A DNA stretch of 64,000 nt from Oceanobacillus timonensis (GCF_900166635.1 NZ_LT800497.1:3458344-3522343), one strand, 5' to 3'; counted from the first letter of the stretch, positions 33,806 through 43,621 are shown. Made by a program: numbers and translations. The notes: generated by a model from the letters alone, not told the origin.

Positions 33806-33819
33806 GTCATAGATTGAAT

Positions 33820-34035
33820 CAACTCATGTTTAATAATACCATGAAGTTCTTCTTTTTCAAATTCCAATACATATTTCGGATTGATTTCGATTAACCGTTT
33901 ACTTGGGATATATCTTCCACCAGTTGTTCGTAAGCGGGAATTAAAACGCACCTTATCATGAAAGGATTTATTAAAAAAAGTTTCTGACAGCTGTTTAACC
34001 AATTGATATAATTCTTCATCAGATATTTGATTCAT
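33820..34035 (-). pseudogene. sprT: N-terminal half of the interrupted sprT gene
   Basis: Codons 1-72 read MNQISDEELYQLVKQLSE, FNSRLRTTGGRYIPSK, IEINPKYVLEF and GIIKHEL, the N-terminal half of SprT/YdcK up to the first His-Glu of the HExxH motif. After this the frame enters island sequence and stops five codons on. The ATG at 34035 follows GGAGAGAAGAAACAC. It should be transcribed but lacks a complete zinc site. The other half is at 18759-18995. Confidence 0.9.
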
Positions 34036-34448
34036 GTGTTTCTTCTCTCCCTTTTTAAATAAAGCACGAACCCGAAATGATTCTTTCTACCTTAAGCATT
34101 TTCCATCGCTTATTTTTGTCCATTCATTATTATATGTCATTGAAATTCTTAAACAAATAATGAATCTAATAATGACTCATTTTAACATAACAAACTTAAA
34201 TCAGGAACTTTCATTCTCTTCCATCATCACACATTATTATTCTCAATTAAAATGAATAATTGATAATAAATAGAATCATAAGTACGTCTGCTTATTTCTT
34301 ATTAATAGAAAATAACAGAAAATAAACCTTCCTTGCTTATTGTTTTCAAATACGGTGTTCACTGTTAAAAAGGACTTCTATATAATGATTAAAAAATGTC
34401 ATATAAATAACACAGAATATTAATAGCAATCTACTATTTATTATGTTA

Positions 34449-34463
34449 TTATAATAATTGTAG
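34449..34463 (+). promoter_or_regulatory. PerR-like box in front of the catalase gene
   Basis: TTATAATAATTGTAG matches the PerR consensus TTATAATNATTATAA at 13 of the 14 or so informative positions, with two differences at most. It lies 27 bases ahead of the start codon, so peroxide-inducible control is likely. The rest of 34036-34448 is AT-rich without a gene. Confidence 0.65.
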
Positions 34464-34489
34464 TTAATTTACTAGGAGGGGAACAATTT

Positions 34490-35983
34490 ATGAGCGATAA
34501 AAGAAAAATGACCACTGCATTTGGCGCTCCTGTACCAAATGATGATGATTCGAAAACAGCCGGTAAACGTGGTCCATTATTAATGGAAGATTTTTGGTTC
34601 CTTGAAAAGCTTGCACACTTTGACCGTGAAGTTATTCCTGAACGTCGTATGCATGCTAAAGGTTCCGGAGCTTATGGAACATTGACCATTACAAATGACA
34701 TTACAAAATATACAAAAGCAGACATCTTCTCGGAAGTTGGCAAGAAAACAGACATGTTTATCCGCTTCTCTACTGTAGCCGGTGAACGTGGCGCTGCTGA
34801 TGCAGAGCGTGACATTCGCGGTACTGCTATGAAGTTCTATACAGAAGAAGGAAACTGGGATTTAGTTGGTAACAATACGCCGGTCTTCTTCATGAGAGAT
34901 CCAAAACGTTTCCCTGACTTGAACCATGTGGTTAAACGTGATCCAAAAACAAACATGAAGAATGCTGATGCAAACTGGGATTTCTGGACAAACCAACCAG
35001 AAGCACTTCATCAGGTTACCATCGTCATGTCTGATCGTGGTATTCCAAAATCTTTCCGCAACATGAACTTGTTTGGAAGCCACGCATACAGCTTATATAA
35101 TGAAAATAATGAGCGTGTATGGGTTAAATTCCACTTCAAAACAGAACAAGGAATTGAAAATCTTACAAATGAAGAAGCTGCAAAAGTGATTGGTCAAGAT
35201 CGCGAAAGCAATCAGCGTGATTTATACAACAACATTGAAGAAGGAAACTTCCCTAAATGGAAAATGTATATTCAAGTAATGACAGAAGAAGAAGCAGCGA
35301 ACATGCCTTACAATCCGTTTGACTTAACAAAAGTATGGTATAAAGATGAATTCCCGCTTATCGAAGTCGGTGAATTAGAACTGAATAAAAACCCTGAAAA
35401 CTATCATGAAGAAGTAGAACAGGCAGCATTTGCTCCTACAAACATTGTTCCGGGAATTGGATTTTCTCCAGATAAAATGTTACAAGGCCGTCTATTCTCT
35501 TACGGAGACGCACAGCGTTACCGTCTAGGCGTAAACCATTGGCAAATCCCTGTTAACTATCCGAAAAACGCGAAAAACTTCCATCCATATCACCGTGATG
35601 GTGCTATGCGTGTTATCCCTTACCAAGGTGGACAAGTCAGCTATAGCCCGAACCAATATGGAGAATGGGAAGACAGCAAAGAACATCAAGAGCCTGCATT
35701 ACAGCTCGGCAGAGATGTAGATGCTGATTACTTTGACTTTGATGTAGACGATACACTTTACTACGAACAACCAGGTAAACTATTCCGCTTAATGTCCGAT
35801 GAGCAAAAACAAGCGCTCTTCCAAAATACAGCGGATGATATTGCGCCTGCATCCAAATCAGTAAAACTTCGTCACATTAATAATTGCTATCGTGCTGACC
35901 CGGATTACGGGAAAGGTGTTGCAGAAGCAATCGGTATTTCACTTGATGAAGTGGAAGCTGCAAACGAAGAATCAGTAAAATAA
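34490..35983 (+). CDS. katA: Catalase, monofunctional heme (clade 3)
   Basis: A 497-residue small-subunit catalase that converts hydrogen peroxide to water and oxygen. Catalytic His54 lies in [16 protein letters not shown], the distal Asn in [12 protein letters not shown] (about 128-129), and the proximal heme ligand Tyr338 in [13 protein letters not shown]. The start follows AGGAGGGGAACAATTT, and a PerR-like box precedes it. It sits between tex and the broken sprT, in a neighbourhood where B. subtilis has no catalase, so it may have been inserted there. Confidence 0.96.
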   Translation: MSDKRKMTTAFGAPVPNDDDSKTAGKRGPLLMEDFWFLEKLAHFDREVIPERRMHAKGSGAYGTLTITNDITKYTKADIFSEVGKKTDMFIRFSTVAGERGAADAERDIRGTAMKFYTEEGNWDLVGNNTPVFFMRDPKRFPDLNHVVKRDPKTNMKNADANWDFWTNQPEALHQVTIVMSDRGIPKSFRNMNLFGSHAYSLYNENNERVWVKFHFKTEQGIENLTNEEAAKVIGQDRESNQRDLYNNIEEGNFPKWKMYIQVMTEEEAANMPYNPFDLTKVWYKDEFPLIEVGELELNKNPENYHEEVEQAAFAPTNIVPGIGFSPDKMLQGRLFSYGDAQRYRLGVNHWQIPVNYPKNAKNFHPYHRDGAMRVIPYQGGQVSYSPNQYGEWEDSKEHQEPALQLGRDVDADYFDFDVDDTLYYEQPGKLFRLMSDEQKQALFQNTADDIAPASKSVKLRHINNCYRADPDYGKGVAEAIGISLDEVEAANEESVK

Positions 35984-35991
35984 TAGCAAAT

Positions 35992-36028
35992 AAAAAAGGA
36001 ACTTCCCAATACAGAAGTTCCTTTTTTT
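35992..36028. terminator. Bidirectional terminator between katA and tex
   Basis: AAAAAAGGAACTTC pairs with GAAGTTCCTTTTTTT. Confidence 0.9.
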
Positions 36029-36047
36029 ATTTATCTTACTTTCTTCT

Positions 36048-38207
36048 TTACTGAATCATGGAAAGCGCAATCCTTCCTTTTTGAACGTTGACATCATCCA
36101 CCCATACAGTAACAACATCACCGACAGAAGCAACATCCATTGGATGCTTGACGAACTGCTTAGACATTTTAGAAATATGCACAAGTCCGTCCTGTTTCAC
36201 ACCAACGTCAACAAAAACGCCGAAATCTACCACATTCCGGACAGTTCCTTGCAGTTCCATCCCAGTTTTTAAATCTTCCATATTCATGACATTTTTCTTT
36301 AATAAAGGCTGCGGGAAATCATCACGCAGGTCGCGTTCCGGTTTGCTTAATGCCTCAATAATATCCTCTAAAGTCGGCAAACCAAGTTCTAATTCTTCCG
36401 CAACAGCTTGTTTATCGATTCCTTCCATTTCTTTCTGCAAAGGTTCTGTACCCAAATCTTTTTCATCAAAAACAAGTTTGTTTAATAATGCTTTTGCTTG
36501 TGGATAGGTTTCCGGGTGAATAGGGGTGCGATCAAATGATGTGTCCCCATCTACAATCCGCAAGAACCCAATTGCCTGCTCATATGTTTTAGCACCGAGC
36601 CTAGGAATTTTCTTCAGCTGCTTACGGTTTGTAAATTTTCCTTCCTCTTCCCGCTTCTTAATCACATTATTCGCTACGGTTTTACTTAAACCAGATACGT
36701 ACTGGAGAAGAGACGAAGAAGCTGTATTCACATTAACTCCTACCTGGTTAACCGCTGTTTCTACAACGAATGTCAACGAATTGGACAATTCTTTTTGACT
36801 CACATCATGCTGGTACTGGCCGACACCAATCGACTTTGGATCAATTTTTACCAGCTCAGCTAATGGATCCTGTACCCGTCTGGCAATCGAAACAGCACTT
36901 CTTTCCTCTACCTGCAGATCAGGGAATTCTTCTCTTGCCAGAGCGGAAGCAGAGTACACGCTTGCTCCTGCTTCATTCACAATAATGTATGGAATATCCA
37001 GGTTGTTATTTGTTAGCACATCCGAAACAAATTGTTCTGTTTCTCGGGATGCTGTCCCGTTCCCAATCGCAACCAGTTCCACACCAAACTGCTGAATGAT
37101 ATGGAGGACAACTTTTTCTGCGCCTTTCACATCTTTCTTTGGAGCGGTAGGATAAATTACATTAATTTGATGAACTTTCCCAGTCTCATCCACAACAGCT
37201 AACTTACAGCCTGTCCGGAAGGCCGGGTCAACTCCAAGAATTACTTTCCCTTTTAACGGTGGTTGAAGTAATAGGTTTCTTAAGTTCACAGAAAAAACTT
37301 CAATCGCCTGTGCCTCTGCTTTTTCTGTCAATGCACTGCGGATTTCTCTTTCCACTGACGGCTCAATCAACCGTTTATAACTATCTTCCACGGCAGCTGT
37401 TAACAGTTCCTTCATGTTTTGTGGACAAGCATTTTTGATCACCTTTTTTTCCAAGTAGGAAATGATTTTATCCACAGGCGCTTCTACCTGCACTTTTAAA
37501 ATCCCTTCTTTTTCACCGCGGTTTAATGCAAGAATACGATGAGACACCAAAGAACGGATGGTTTCACTGTATTCATAATACATTTCAAATACCTGTTTTT
37601 CATCCGCTTCTTTATTTTTATCTTCAGACTGCATGGTTCCTTGTTTCATCGTAGTATTACGAATAAATTCACGGTAAGCCGGTTCATCTGAAATCCATTC
37701 CGCAATAATGTCATTGACTCCTTGCAGCACTTCTTCCACTGTATTTAGTTCATGTTCCTCTAAAAAGTACTGTGCTGCTCGCTGTTCTAGATCCACTGCT
37801 TCCTTCTGTTCCCAGATAACCAGCGCCAGCGGCTCTAACCCTTTTTCCTTGGCAATGGTGGCCCTGGTACGACGTTTTTGCTTATAAGGACGGTATAAAT
37901 CTTCTACTTTTTGAAGCTGTGTCGCTTTTTCAATGTCATTTCTTAATTCATCTGTTAATTTTCCCTGCTCGTCAATAATACGAAGCACTTCTTGTTTCCG
38001 TTCAGACAGGTGAAGAACATACGTCCATCTGTCCTGTATTTCTTTTATTTTTACTTCATCCAACCCGCCTGTTGCTTCTTTTCGATATCTGGCAATAAAC
38101 GGAACTGTATTCCCCTCATCCAAAAGAGAAATAACTTTAGAAACAATATTATTTTGTACACTGGTATCTTTTGATACAATTTCAATTAGCTTTTCGTCTG
38201 CTTTCAC
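36048..38207 (-). CDS. tex: Tex-family RNA-binding transcription accessory protein
   Basis: A 719-residue Tex protein (YdcI in B. subtilis). The N-terminal HTH-like region ends with PFIARYRKEATGGLDE, the YqgF-like RNase H fold starts at ILGVDPAFRTGCKLAVVDETG near residue 318, two HhH motifs follow (GLSKTVANNVIKKREE, LKKIPRLGAKTYEQAIGF), and the S1 domain is GMELQGTVRNVVDFGVFVDVG near 645-665. It binds nucleic acid and affects transcription and ribosome-related processes. The start is GTG behind AGGAGGAGAAATATA. Confidence 0.95.
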   Translation of the reverse strand: MKADEKLIEIVSKDTSVQNNIVSKVISLLDEGNTVPFIARYRKEATGGLDEVKIKEIQDRWTYVLHLSERKQEVLRIIDEQGKLTDELRNDIEKATQLQKVEDLYRPYKQKRRTRATIAKEKGLEPLALVIWEQKEAVDLEQRAAQYFLEEHELNTVEEVLQGVNDIIAEWISDEPAYREFIRNTTMKQGTMQSEDKNKEADEKQVFEMYYEYSETIRSLVSHRILALNRGEKEGILKVQVEAPVDKIISYLEKKVIKNACPQNMKELLTAAVEDSYKRLIEPSVEREIRSALTEKAEAQAIEVFSVNLRNLLLQPPLKGKVILGVDPAFRTGCKLAVVDETGKVHQINVIYPTAPKKDVKGAEKVVLHIIQQFGVELVAIGNGTASRETEQFVSDVLTNNNLDIPYIIVNEAGASVYSASALAREEFPDLQVEERSAVSIARRVQDPLAELVKIDPKSIGVGQYQHDVSQKELSNSLTFVVETAVNQVGVNVNTASSSLLQYVSGLSKTVANNVIKKREEEGKFTNRKQLKKIPRLGAKTYEQAIGFLRIVDGDTSFDRTPIHPETYPQAKALLNKLVFDEKDLGTEPLQKEMEGIDKQAVAEELELGLPTLEDIIEALSKPERDLRDDFPQPLLKKNVMNMEDLKTGMELQGTVRNVVDFGVFVDVGVKQDGLVHISKMSKQFVKHPMDVASVGDVVTVWVDDVNVQKGRIALSMIQ

Positions 38208-38334
38208 TATATTTCTCCTCCTTACTATCCTTCCTTATTGTATCAAAATAAACAAGTTCGTGCTTTCTGCATATTAAAAAGATTGATCTGTTATCCATAA
38301 CAAATGAACCCGTGTCCATGTTATTTCATACAAA

Positions 38335-38940
38335 TCAACCTTTTTCCCCTTTATATCTAATTGCCATTAATGTTGTATCATCCTGTCTGGTATGATGGAT
38401 GTTTTGTTTATAAGCATCGGTAATCCGTTCAACATTATAATCTTTAAAATAATAAGCTGATAGCTCTTTATCCTTCACGCCGTCCGAAAACACAATAAAA
38501 TTGGTTCCATCGTTTAACTTCTCTGTCATTACCTTTACTCCTCGATAACGCGAGCCGAGATATCCAGAACTTGGAATATTTCGCTTCTTTTTACATCCTT
38601 GTTCCAAAATAATGATACCTATATTCCCAATGGAGGAAAAAGTAAAGGATTGGTCGATAAAGTCTATTTTCAGAATTCCCATTACGGCTCCACGCATGCC
38701 AACAAGCTGTTTATTACATAAATCAATAATTTCTTTGACTGTTTGATGCTTATGCTGCTTCACAATATCGACAACAACTTGCGAGGATTCTTTTGCAATC
38801 TCTCCGCTTCCCAGACCATCTGCGAGCACTCCTAAAAATAGCTGGTCTTCTTCTATAAAAAAGTAACTGTCTCCACAAAAATGATTACCTTTTTTAGATT
38901 TTTGATAAACGGAAACATCTACATATTTACCTGAAATCAA
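38335..38940 (-). CDS. rsbX: Serine phosphatase RsbX
   Basis: A 201-residue PP2C-type phosphatase: GDSYFFIEEDQLFLGVLADGLGSGE near 24-48 and FSDGVKD near 152-158 hold the metal-binding Asp residues. RsbX removes phosphate from the stressosome proteins RsbS and RsbR to reset the sigma-B response. It is the last gene of the operon. It starts with TTG overlapping the sigB stop (TTGA), behind CGGAGGTATTCGA. Confidence 0.93.
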   Translation of the reverse strand: MISGKYVDVSVYQKSKKGNHFCGDSYFFIEEDQLFLGVLADGLGSGEIAKESSQVVVDIVKQHKHQTVKEIIDLCNKQLVGMRGAVMGILKIDFIDQSFTFSSIGNIGIIILEQGCKKKRNIPSSGYLGSRYRGVKVMTEKLNDGTNFIVFSDGVKDKELSAYYFKDYNVERITDAYKQNIHHTRQDDTTLMAIRYKGEKG

Positions 38941-39728
38941 TCGAATACCTCCGTACTTTCTGACTGCATGGTTTCTCGTAGTTTTCGGAGTGCTCGTCTT
39001 TGAAGACGTGAGACATGCATTTGGGATATACCCAGCATTTCCCCCGTTTCTTTCTGACTCATATTTTTAAAGTAGGTACATTCTAAAATGACCTGTTCCC
39101 GTTCGGATAAAACAGGAAGGATTTTTTCAAGCATCATTTTTTGCTCTGAATTCTTAAAGCTATCATCATCATTGCCAATTAAGTCAAGAATAGCAACGGT
39201 ACTGCCGTCTGAATCAGCTTCAATTTTATGATCCACAGATAGTGCCTTATAACTTTTGCTCATTTCCATTGTTTCTAATACTTCTTCTTCTGGTACACCA
39301 ATATATTCTGCAATTTCTTGAATGGTAGGAGATTTTTGATTTTTAGCCGTCAGTTCATCAGCACTTTTTCGGATTTTCGGTCCCAATTCTTTAATACGGC
39401 GAGGGACATGCACACTCCATGTTTTATCCCGTATAAATCGTTTTATTTCACCGATAATGGTTGGGATTGCGAATGATTCAAACGACTTACCATAGGAAGC
39501 GTCGTACCTCTTAATTGCCCCAAGCAATCCAATCATGCCGACTTGCACAAGGTCTTCATGAATGGCACTGTTTTTGGAGTACTTCCGGGCAATGGATCCA
39601 ACAAGGTTCTGGTAGGTTAAAACAATTTTTTCCTGTATTTCTTCATTTGCTGGATCTTCTTGAAGTGCACGTATCCATTGGTAAACCTCATCTCCCCCTC
39701 TATTGAATGGTTGAGATTTGGTCGTCAT
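38937..39728 (-). CDS. sigB: General stress sigma factor SigB
   Basis: A 263-residue sigma-70 family factor of the SigB/F/G group. Region 2 includes YQNLVGSIARKYSKNSAIHEDLVQVG and FASFAIPTIIGEIKRFIRD-type sequence, region 3 follows HVPRRIKELGPKIRKS, and the region 4 HTH is GISQMHVSRLQRRALRKL. It directs RNA polymerase to general stress promoters when freed from RsbW. The start overlaps the end of rsbW by 29 bases, as in other bacilli. Confidence 0.96.
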   Translation of the reverse strand: MTTKSQPFNRGGDEVYQWIRALQEDPANEEIQEKIVLTYQNLVGSIARKYSKNSAIHEDLVQVGMIGLLGAIKRYDASYGKSFESFAIPTIIGEIKRFIRDKTWSVHVPRRIKELGPKIRKSADELTAKNQKSPTIQEIAEYIGVPEEEVLETMEMSKSYKALSVDHKIEADSDGSTVAILDLIGNDDDSFKNSEQKMMLEKILPVLSEREQVILECTYFKNMSQKETGEMLGISQMHVSRLQRRALRKLRETMQSESTEVFD

Positions 39729-40176
39729 CCATGTCCACCTCTTCTTCTCTATTGTATTTAGTCATAATAACCATTACACCATATTTGTTGTTAATTTTTA
39801 CTTCATCCATTAATGCTTCAATTAGGAACAGGCCGAAACCTCCTTCTCTAATTTTTTCAACTGGTTCATCGTTTTTATATGGTCCCGTCTCATTCTTTAC
39901 CTCTTCCAGATCAAAACTTCCTCCACGATCTGCTACCATGATTTCCATTCGGTCATCATATACGCCAAAGCCAACTGTGATTTCACCGGACTCTTTTTCT
40001 TCATATGCATGTTCGACAGCATTTGTAATCGCTTCTGATATAGCAACTTTCAAATCCTCAATTGCATCATAAGAAAAACCTACCCGATTAGCAACGCCTG
40101 AAAGCGTTAAGCGCATCACTCCAATATATTCCGCTTTTGCCGGCACCTTCATTTCGATATAATCAAATGCTTCCAT
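39700..40176 (-). CDS. rsbW: Anti-sigma-B factor and kinase RsbW
   Basis: A 158-residue GHKL ATPase. ISEAITNAVEHAYE near 48-61 is the N box, and EGGFGLFLIEALMDEV near 111-126 is the lid/G-box region. RsbW binds and inactivates SigB and phosphorylates RsbV. The start overlaps the rsbV stop (TAATG), consistent with coupled translation and balanced stoichiometry. Confidence 0.96.
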   Translation of the reverse strand: MEAFDYIEMKVPAKAEYIGVMRLTLSGVANRVGFSYDAIEDLKVAISEAITNAVEHAYEEKESGEITVGFGVYDDRMEIMVADRGGSFDLEEVKNETGPYKNDEPVEKIREGGFGLFLIEALMDEVKINNKYGVMVIMTKYNREEEVDMDDDQISTIQ

Positions 40177-40508
40177 TACTCATTGCCACCTCGAATCGCT
40201 GCTTTAATATCCATAACACCATTCAGACCAGTTATCTCAAAAATGCGATACACCCGTCCCTGGACATTTTTTAAAGTGAAATGACTCCCACTTTCCTTTG
40301 AAGCTTTCAAAGCACTAACAAACACACCTAAACCGGTGCTGTCCATATACGCTACATTTTCTAAATCCACTTCAATTTCATTACCACTCTCTTGGATTAA
40401 AGGCATTAATGATTTTTTTAACTCCGGGGCTGTATAGGCATCAATCTCCCCGCTCACTTCTAAAACTTTTACTTGGTTCTCTTCTTGTACATTAACTGAT
40501 AAATTCAT
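40176..40508 (-). CDS. rsbV: Anti-anti-sigma factor RsbV
   Basis: A 110-residue STAS protein. The phosphorylated serine is Ser57 in AYMDSTGLGVFVSAL. When dephosphorylated by RsbU it captures RsbW and frees SigB. The start at 40508 follows AGAGGGGGTTATT, and an ATG seven codons upstream is less well placed. A gap of 271 bases separates it from rsbU. In B. subtilis a sigma-B promoter sits there, but I could not find a convincing one by eye. Confidence 0.95.
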   Translation of the reverse strand: MNLSVNVQEENQVKVLEVSGEIDAYTAPELKKSLMPLIQESGNEIEVDLENVAYMDSTGLGVFVSALKASKESGSHFTLKNVQGRVYRIFEITGLNGVMDIKAAIRGGNE

Positions 40509-40779
40509 AATAACCCCCTCTGTCATCACAAATATAGATTATAGATAGATGACGATACAATGATAAAGTAGAACTGCATTCATCAGGGTTCCATCTCCCT
40601 AACGGAATGGCAGTCAAATGAACTGAATTTATACAGGCGCTCCATCCTCACCCACCAAACTTTCTATCTGATGAATAATGATAACAGCAGTCCGTTGTCC
40701 CGTTAAACTGCGGGAATTTCATTTTCTCTATCAAGCATTAACACTAAACTAATATATTGTATTCCCTGCATTTATAACT

Positions 40780-41793
40780 TTAAACCTCTTTACGAAGAAC
40801 AATTAATGTAAAATCATCCCGTAACTGGAAATCTTGAAGTTTTTCAAAATACTGATACACGTTATCCACCAGTTCTTGCGCGGGTAAATCAATATATTTC
40901 CGGATTACTTCCAGCAGTTCCTCCGTTTCAATAAAACGATCTCCATCCCTGCATTCTGAAACACCGTCCGTCAGAAAGATAATTAAATCATCTTTATCAA
41001 TATCCAATTCATATTCCCGATACTGCGCATCAGGCATAACACCAAGCACAATGCCTTTCGCCCGGACTTCTTCAAATGTCCCTGTTTCAGCGCGGTAAAT
41101 ATACCCCGGTTCATGACCTGCCGAGGATAACCTTAATTTACTTTCCTTTGGCAGATAGTGTGCATAACACATCGTGATGAACATGCTGGAATCAATATTT
41201 CTTTCGACAACCCGATTCAGGTTTTCTAATACTTTATTCGGGGACATGGTCGCTTCCGGATAGCTATCCATTGCATATTTAATCATGGACATGCAAAGTG
41301 CTGCCGGTATTCCTTTTCCAATCACGTCTGCAATAGCAATTCCAACAGTGCCATTACTTCCTTTCGTAAAATGATGGTAATCTCCATTCATCTGATGAGC
41401 AGGAACGCTGACAACTCCAATATCCAGTCCGTTAATTTCCGGCTTTTTAGTTCCCAGTAAAGTCTTTTGCATATTCGCAGCCACCGAAATCTCAGAAGTC
41501 AGCACATCTTTTTCCTGTCTTAAATAATCTACTTCCTGCAATGCCAAACCATAGAAAACAGTTGCTTCCAATAAAAATTCCATGGAAAGCTTGTACTCCT
41601 CCATCAGTTCCGGATAAATATGTTCCATTGCCTGGATATGCAAATTAATTAATTCTTCAGGTAAGATATTTTTTTTAATAAAATCTTTACTGATTAATTC
41701 AAGGTCATATAACGCTTTTTCGTCTTGTGTTTCAATATACTTCTGTAATAGTTCTTGATATTTTACCGTATTTTTCTCAATGGTTTCTTTCAC
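40780..41793 (-). CDS. rsbU: Serine phosphatase RsbU
   Basis: A 337-residue protein. The N-terminal helical domain (about 1-85, RsbT-binding) and the C-terminal PP2C domain are clear (NGDYHHFTKGSNG, IADVIGKGIPAALCMSM, FLTDGVSECRDG). Activated by RsbT, it dephosphorylates RsbV under environmental stress. The start is GTG behind TAGGGGGAGTAACCATC. It is separated from rsbT by 192 bases, unusually long for this operon. Confidence 0.95.
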   Translation of the reverse strand: MKETIEKNTVKYQELLQKYIETQDEKALYDLELISKDFIKKNILPEELINLHIQAMEHIYPELMEEYKLSMEFLLEATVFYGLALQEVDYLRQEKDVLTSEISVAANMQKTLLGTKKPEINGLDIGVVSVPAHQMNGDYHHFTKGSNGTVGIAIADVIGKGIPAALCMSMIKYAMDSYPEATMSPNKVLENLNRVVERNIDSSMFITMCYAHYLPKESKLRLSSAGHEPGYIYRAETGTFEEVRAKGIVLGVMPDAQYREYELDIDKDDLIIFLTDGVSECRDGDRFIETEELLEVIRKYIDLPAQELVDNVYQYFEKLQDFQLRDDFTLIVLRKEV

Positions 41794-41985
41794 GATGGTT
41801 ACTCCCCCTATACTCAGAACCTTTTATTCTCTTTTAAGGCTTTCCCCAATATTGGTAATTCAAGTGCGTGTGCCTTTAAACGCACTGTTATTTTCTCTTT
41901 ATCACACCTGAATGGTCCGTGCTGCATTCACTGTTTGAAACAAGGAAAGTTACTCAAATGAAAAGACCGGAGGATGAAGCGGAAA

Positions 41986-42387
41986 CTATCTGGTCCATTT
42001 AATCACTTTAATTTGCGTTCCTTCCCCGACTGTGGATGCTATATCAAAATCATCCATCAAACGTTTTACTCCAGGTAATCCAGCACCTAGTCCTCCAGAG
42101 GTTGTATAGCCATCTTGCATAACACGGCTGATATCTTTTATTCCTGGACCAACATCAACTGCAGTCATTAATATTCCTTTTTGACTGTTCGTATAGATGT
42201 GCTCAAAACAAATTTGTCCATTTTCAGCATATAAATAGATATTACGAGCTAACTCGGATACTGCAGTAGCAATTCTAGCCTGGTCGACGGTCCCAAAGCC
42301 GACTTCTTTCGCCATTTCCCGGCCAAGCTGTCTTGCTCCTACAATGTCCCACTCTTTTTGAATGTTGACACAGGATCGCGGATTCAT
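41986..42387 (-). CDS. rsbT: Switch kinase RsbT
   Basis: A 133-residue GHKL kinase. AVSELARNIYLYAENG near 43-58 is the N box, and GGLGAGLPGVKRLMDDFDI near 98-116 is the G box. It phosphorylates RsbS and RsbR, leaves the stressosome, and then activates RsbU. The start follows TTAGGAGGTTAGTAT, three bases after the rsbS stop. Confidence 0.95.
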   Translation of the reverse strand: MNPRSCVNIQKEWDIVGARQLGREMAKEVGFGTVDQARIATAVSELARNIYLYAENGQICFEHIYTNSQKGILMTAVDVGPGIKDISRVMQDGYTTSGGLGAGLPGVKRLMDDFDIASTVGEGTQIKVIKWTR

Positions 42388-42390
42388 ATA

Positions 42391-42747
42391 CTAACCTCCT
42401 AATTCCTGGTGCAGCTTCACTAATCCCTGTTCTAAATCTAATGCAGTTGGGACTTTTTGCAAGTGTATTCCCAAATCGATTAATGTCATTGCAACAGCCG
42501 GCTGTATTCCGGTTAATACAACACGTGCCCCCATTAAATCTGACATAGATACGACATCACCCAGCACCTTAGCAATGAAGGAATCAATAATCTCTACAGA
42601 TGTTAAATCAATAACAACACCTGATGCATCTGTTTGATGGATTTTCTCTAATAAGTCTTCTTGAAATTGAATAGCTGTCTGATCATCAATTTCCGTCTGA
42701 ATAGAAATTAACAAATAGTTATGTAGCTTTAAAATAGGTATTCGCAT
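42391..42747 (-). CDS. rsbS: Stressosome STAS protein RsbS
   Basis: A 118-residue single STAS domain. The phosphoserine site is in [16 protein letters not shown] (about Ser59), and [17 protein letters not shown] near 77-93 is the conserved second half. It forms the stressosome scaffold with RsbR and sequesters RsbT. The ribosome site AAGGAGGAATAACGG overlaps the 3' end of rsbR. Confidence 0.95.
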   Translation of the reverse strand: MRIPILKLHNYLLISIQTEIDDQTAIQFQEDLLEKIHQTDASGVVIDLTSVEIIDSFIAKVLGDVVSMSDLMGARVVLTGIQPAVAMTLIDLGIHLQKVPTALDLEQGLVKLHQELGG

Positions 42748-42751
42748 TCCG

Positions 42752-43621
42752 TTATTCCTCCTTAAGAGAACGCATAATATCTTCTATTCCCTTGCCTTTT
42801 GCAGGCATTTCAACAACTTCTCTGTCCGTAATCTCAAGCGCTTTTGTAAAACCTTTTTGCAATGTGCTTCTGGTCGGGAATTTACTTAAATCAATTCCGA
42901 TATTTACAATGGTTTGGGCGATTTCCGGACGGATTCCGACAAGAATACATGTGGATCCAATCAATCTGACTGCTTCTGCTGCCTGAATAATATGATGAGC
43001 AACCATTGTATCCACAACTGGAACTCCTGTAATATCAATTAATACAACTTCGGAGTTGTGCTTAATGGTACCTTCCAGCAAGTTTTCCATAATCAATTTT
43101 GCCCTGTCAGTATCAATGGTACCGATCAGCGGCATAATTGTTATTCCTTCCATCACCGGAATGAGCGGTGCCGATAACTCTTGCAGTGCTACCCGTTGCA
43201 GAGACAGCATATTTTCCCAATTTCCTGTGTATTCATTAACTAGTTGGCGGATTAAAGGTTCTACCCACTCATCCACACTGGTTAAGACATTTTGAAAATG
43301 GTTGGAATCTACTTGGTCTGCTTGTTTTAATAAAAACTCAATTGTGACACGACGAAAAACCTGCAGTCCATCAGTGATGTAACTCAACGGCCAGCCAAGA
43401 TTGATTATCTTCTCCGAGAATTCCTCCACTAACTTGGAAGAGCCTTCATTCTGGATACTTGCAAAAATAACATTTACAAATTCCCGGTTGGTATTTACAT
43501 AGAGTTCATCGGAAATACTTGCTGTATAATTCCCTGATTTCATTCGTCCGATTTCATCCATCCAACTATCGACAATAGAATCACTGTTTTTGATAATTAA
43601 TTCTTTCAGCTTTTCATCCAT
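42752..43621 (-). CDS. rsbRA: Stressosome sensor RsbR
   Basis: A 289-residue protein with an N-terminal non-heme globin-like sensor domain (residues about 1-150) and a C-terminal STAS domain. The phosphorylatable Thr positions are in [12 protein letters not shown] and [12 protein letters not shown], with [18 protein letters not shown] after. It builds the stressosome core with RsbS and starts the sigma-B pathway. The start at 43621 follows GGAGGTACTACTT. An upstream ATG at 43705 was rejected. Confidence 0.94.
   Translation of the reverse strand: MDEKLKELIIKNSDSIVDSWMDEIGRMKSGNYTASISDELYVNTNREFVNVIFASIQNEGSSKLVEEFSEKIINLGWPLSYITDGLQVFRRVTIEFLLKQADQVDSNHFQNVLTSVDEWVEPLIRQLVNEYTGNWENMLSLQRVALQELSAPLIPVMEGITIMPLIGTIDTDRAKLIMENLLEGTIKHNSEVVLIDITGVPVVDTMVAHHIIQAAEAVRLIGSTCILVGIRPEIAQTIVNIGIDLSKFPTRSTLQKGFTKALEITDREVVEMPAKGKGIEDIMRSLKEE

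Larger units (their letters stand above)
18996..33819. mobile_element. GInt/Tn554-like genomic island inserted in sprT
   Basis: A block of about 14.8 kb separates the two in-frame halves of sprT. One end carries three consecutive tyrosine recombinase genes and a fourth small gene, the arrangement published for GInt islands (ginABCD) and akin to Tn554 tnpABC. The two ends share an inverted sequence with TTAAAACCA/TGGTTTTAA cores. Cargo: two oxidoreductases, a group II intron, DUF1657 and DUF3231 proteins, an SprT-like protease, broken genes and many AT-rich repeats. Exact ends are uncertain by a few bases because the recombination core is not obvious. Whether it is one island or a composite is inference. 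Confidence 0.82.

Noticed and set aside
34034..34255. 73-codon plus-strand ORF upstream of katA
   Set aside because: It starts inside the opposite-strand sprT leader, lacks a ribosome site and shows no protein-like pattern.
40509..40779. Sigma-B promoter expected upstream of rsbV
   Set aside because: GTTTAA occurs (minus strand, about 40703-40708) and GGGAGA elsewhere, but no pair has GGGWAW at a 12-16 base spacing. I could not support a promoter call.
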